A DNA stretch of 64,000 bases from Nocardia sp. NBC_01503 (GTDB lineage: Bacteria; Actinomycetota; Actinomycetes; Mycobacteriales; Mycobacteriaceae): assembly GCF_036327755.1 (NCBI RefSeq), contig NZ_CP109596.1:2666001-2730000 (forward strand), given 5' to 3'. Each line of letters starts with the position of its first letter. Position 1 is the stretch's first letter. Both the position numbers and the translations under genes were made by a program. Below, piece after piece: positions 63,685-64,000 of the stretch. A model generated the notes under the pieces. That model saw nothing but the letters and a program-made list of their open reading frames with translations, was not told the DNA's origin and did not search any database.

Positions 63685-64000
63685 ATGTCCAGCAGAGCAC
63701 TCCGCGTCATTGTCGCCGGCGCCGGTATCGCGGGTCTGAGCACCGCGGCCGCGTTGCGCCGCAAGGGGATTCAGGTCGAACTCCTCGAGTCCGCGCCGGA
63801 GTTGCGCGCCTCGGGCTCCGGAATCGGGGTGGCGTGCAACGCCACCGCGGCGCTGCGGTCGTTCGGGGTCGATCCGGTCGCGGCCGCGATGGGCCGGCCG
63901 ATGGAGCGGTTCGTGCTGCGTACCGCCGCCGGTGTGGAGATCCGCACGGTGGACTATCGCGATATCGCGGCCGAACTCGGGCACCCCGTGGTGAATATGC
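63685..64000 (+). CDS. FAD-dependent monooxygenase, 5' part (cut by window end)
   Basis: The first 105 codons are visible. They give the dinucleotide loop VIVAGAGIAGLSTAAALRRKG (GxGxxG, residues about 7-27), LLESAPELRASGSGIGV and CNATAALRSFGVDP, the start of the p-hydroxybenzoate-hydroxylase-like fold used in secondary metabolism. The remainder is outside the window. It is 10 bp past the FAAL gene and probably acts on the same product. Confidence 0.85.
   Translation, partial: MSSRALRVIVAGAGIAGLSTAAALRRKGIQVELLESAPELRASGSGIGVACNATAALRSFGVDPVAAAMGRPMERFVLRTAAGVEIRTVDYRDIAAELGHPVVNM

Overview
The window looks like a chromosomal segment of a high-GC, mycolic-acid-type actinomycete, most likely Nocardia. 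The grounds are the gene order rpsF-ssb-rpsR-rplI-dnaB, the DUF5318-ponA-GT87 and padR-ino1 blocks (all close to the order around ponA1/ino1 in Mycobacterium), frequent ATGA/GTGA stop-start overlaps, GTG and TTG starts, and several -10 boxes placed for leaderless transcripts. Assignments are by reading the sequence and from knowledge of the families; no database search was run.

Layout. 1-4.4 kb (minus): rpsF, ssb, rpsR, rplI, then an intein-free dnaB and, behind it, a free-standing fragment of a mycobacterial-type DnaB intein. 4.4-8.5 kb: a GT87 membrane glycosyltransferase, a CGNR regulator divergent from an EamA exporter, and a DUF389 membrane protein. 8.5-16.3 kb: a Ter stress-response locus. 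A TerC-like membrane protein (DUF475) and TerD are divergent from a coiled-coil protein, an HpcH-like aldolase, one large protein that appears to join PRTase, TRSP, a second PRTase and PELOTA, and a HAD hydrolase. 16.3-19.6 kb: small genes, an XRE/TPR regulator, a WXG100/YbaB module with one frameshifted member, and the tail of a second XRE/TPR regulator. 19.9-22.8 kb: a GNAT-E1 (ThiF-like) fusion coupled to a KAS III enzyme. 22.8-26.8 kb: a PEP-mutase-family enzyme, dhaKLM and an unknown gene. 26.8-30.3 kb: three AIM24 paralogs divergent from a double-TerD protein.

30.3-37.1 kb: DUF5318-ponA-GT87 (minus) and padR-ino1 (plus). 37.2-47.5 kb: two GyrI-like proteins, a second class A PBP, a sugar ABC importer without an ATPase gene, DUF2786, a TIGR04338 metallohydrolase, a DUF6745-like protein and menC, whose upstream region carries a 62-bp four-site dyad element. 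48-49.7 kb: two membrane proteins. 49.8-64 kb: a tightly coupled biosynthetic cluster (SDR, P450, PapA-like acyltransferase, NRPS C-A-T-C-A-T-TE, ACP, acyl-ACP dehydrogenase, fatty acyl-AMP ligase, FAD monooxygenase cut by the window end). It is predicted to make an N-acylated dipeptide-type lipopeptide beginning with serine.

The most promising leads are the NRPS/FAAL cluster, the GNAT-E1/KAS III operon, the fused Ter nucleotide-metabolism protein, the intein relic, and the periodic dyad element upstream of menC.
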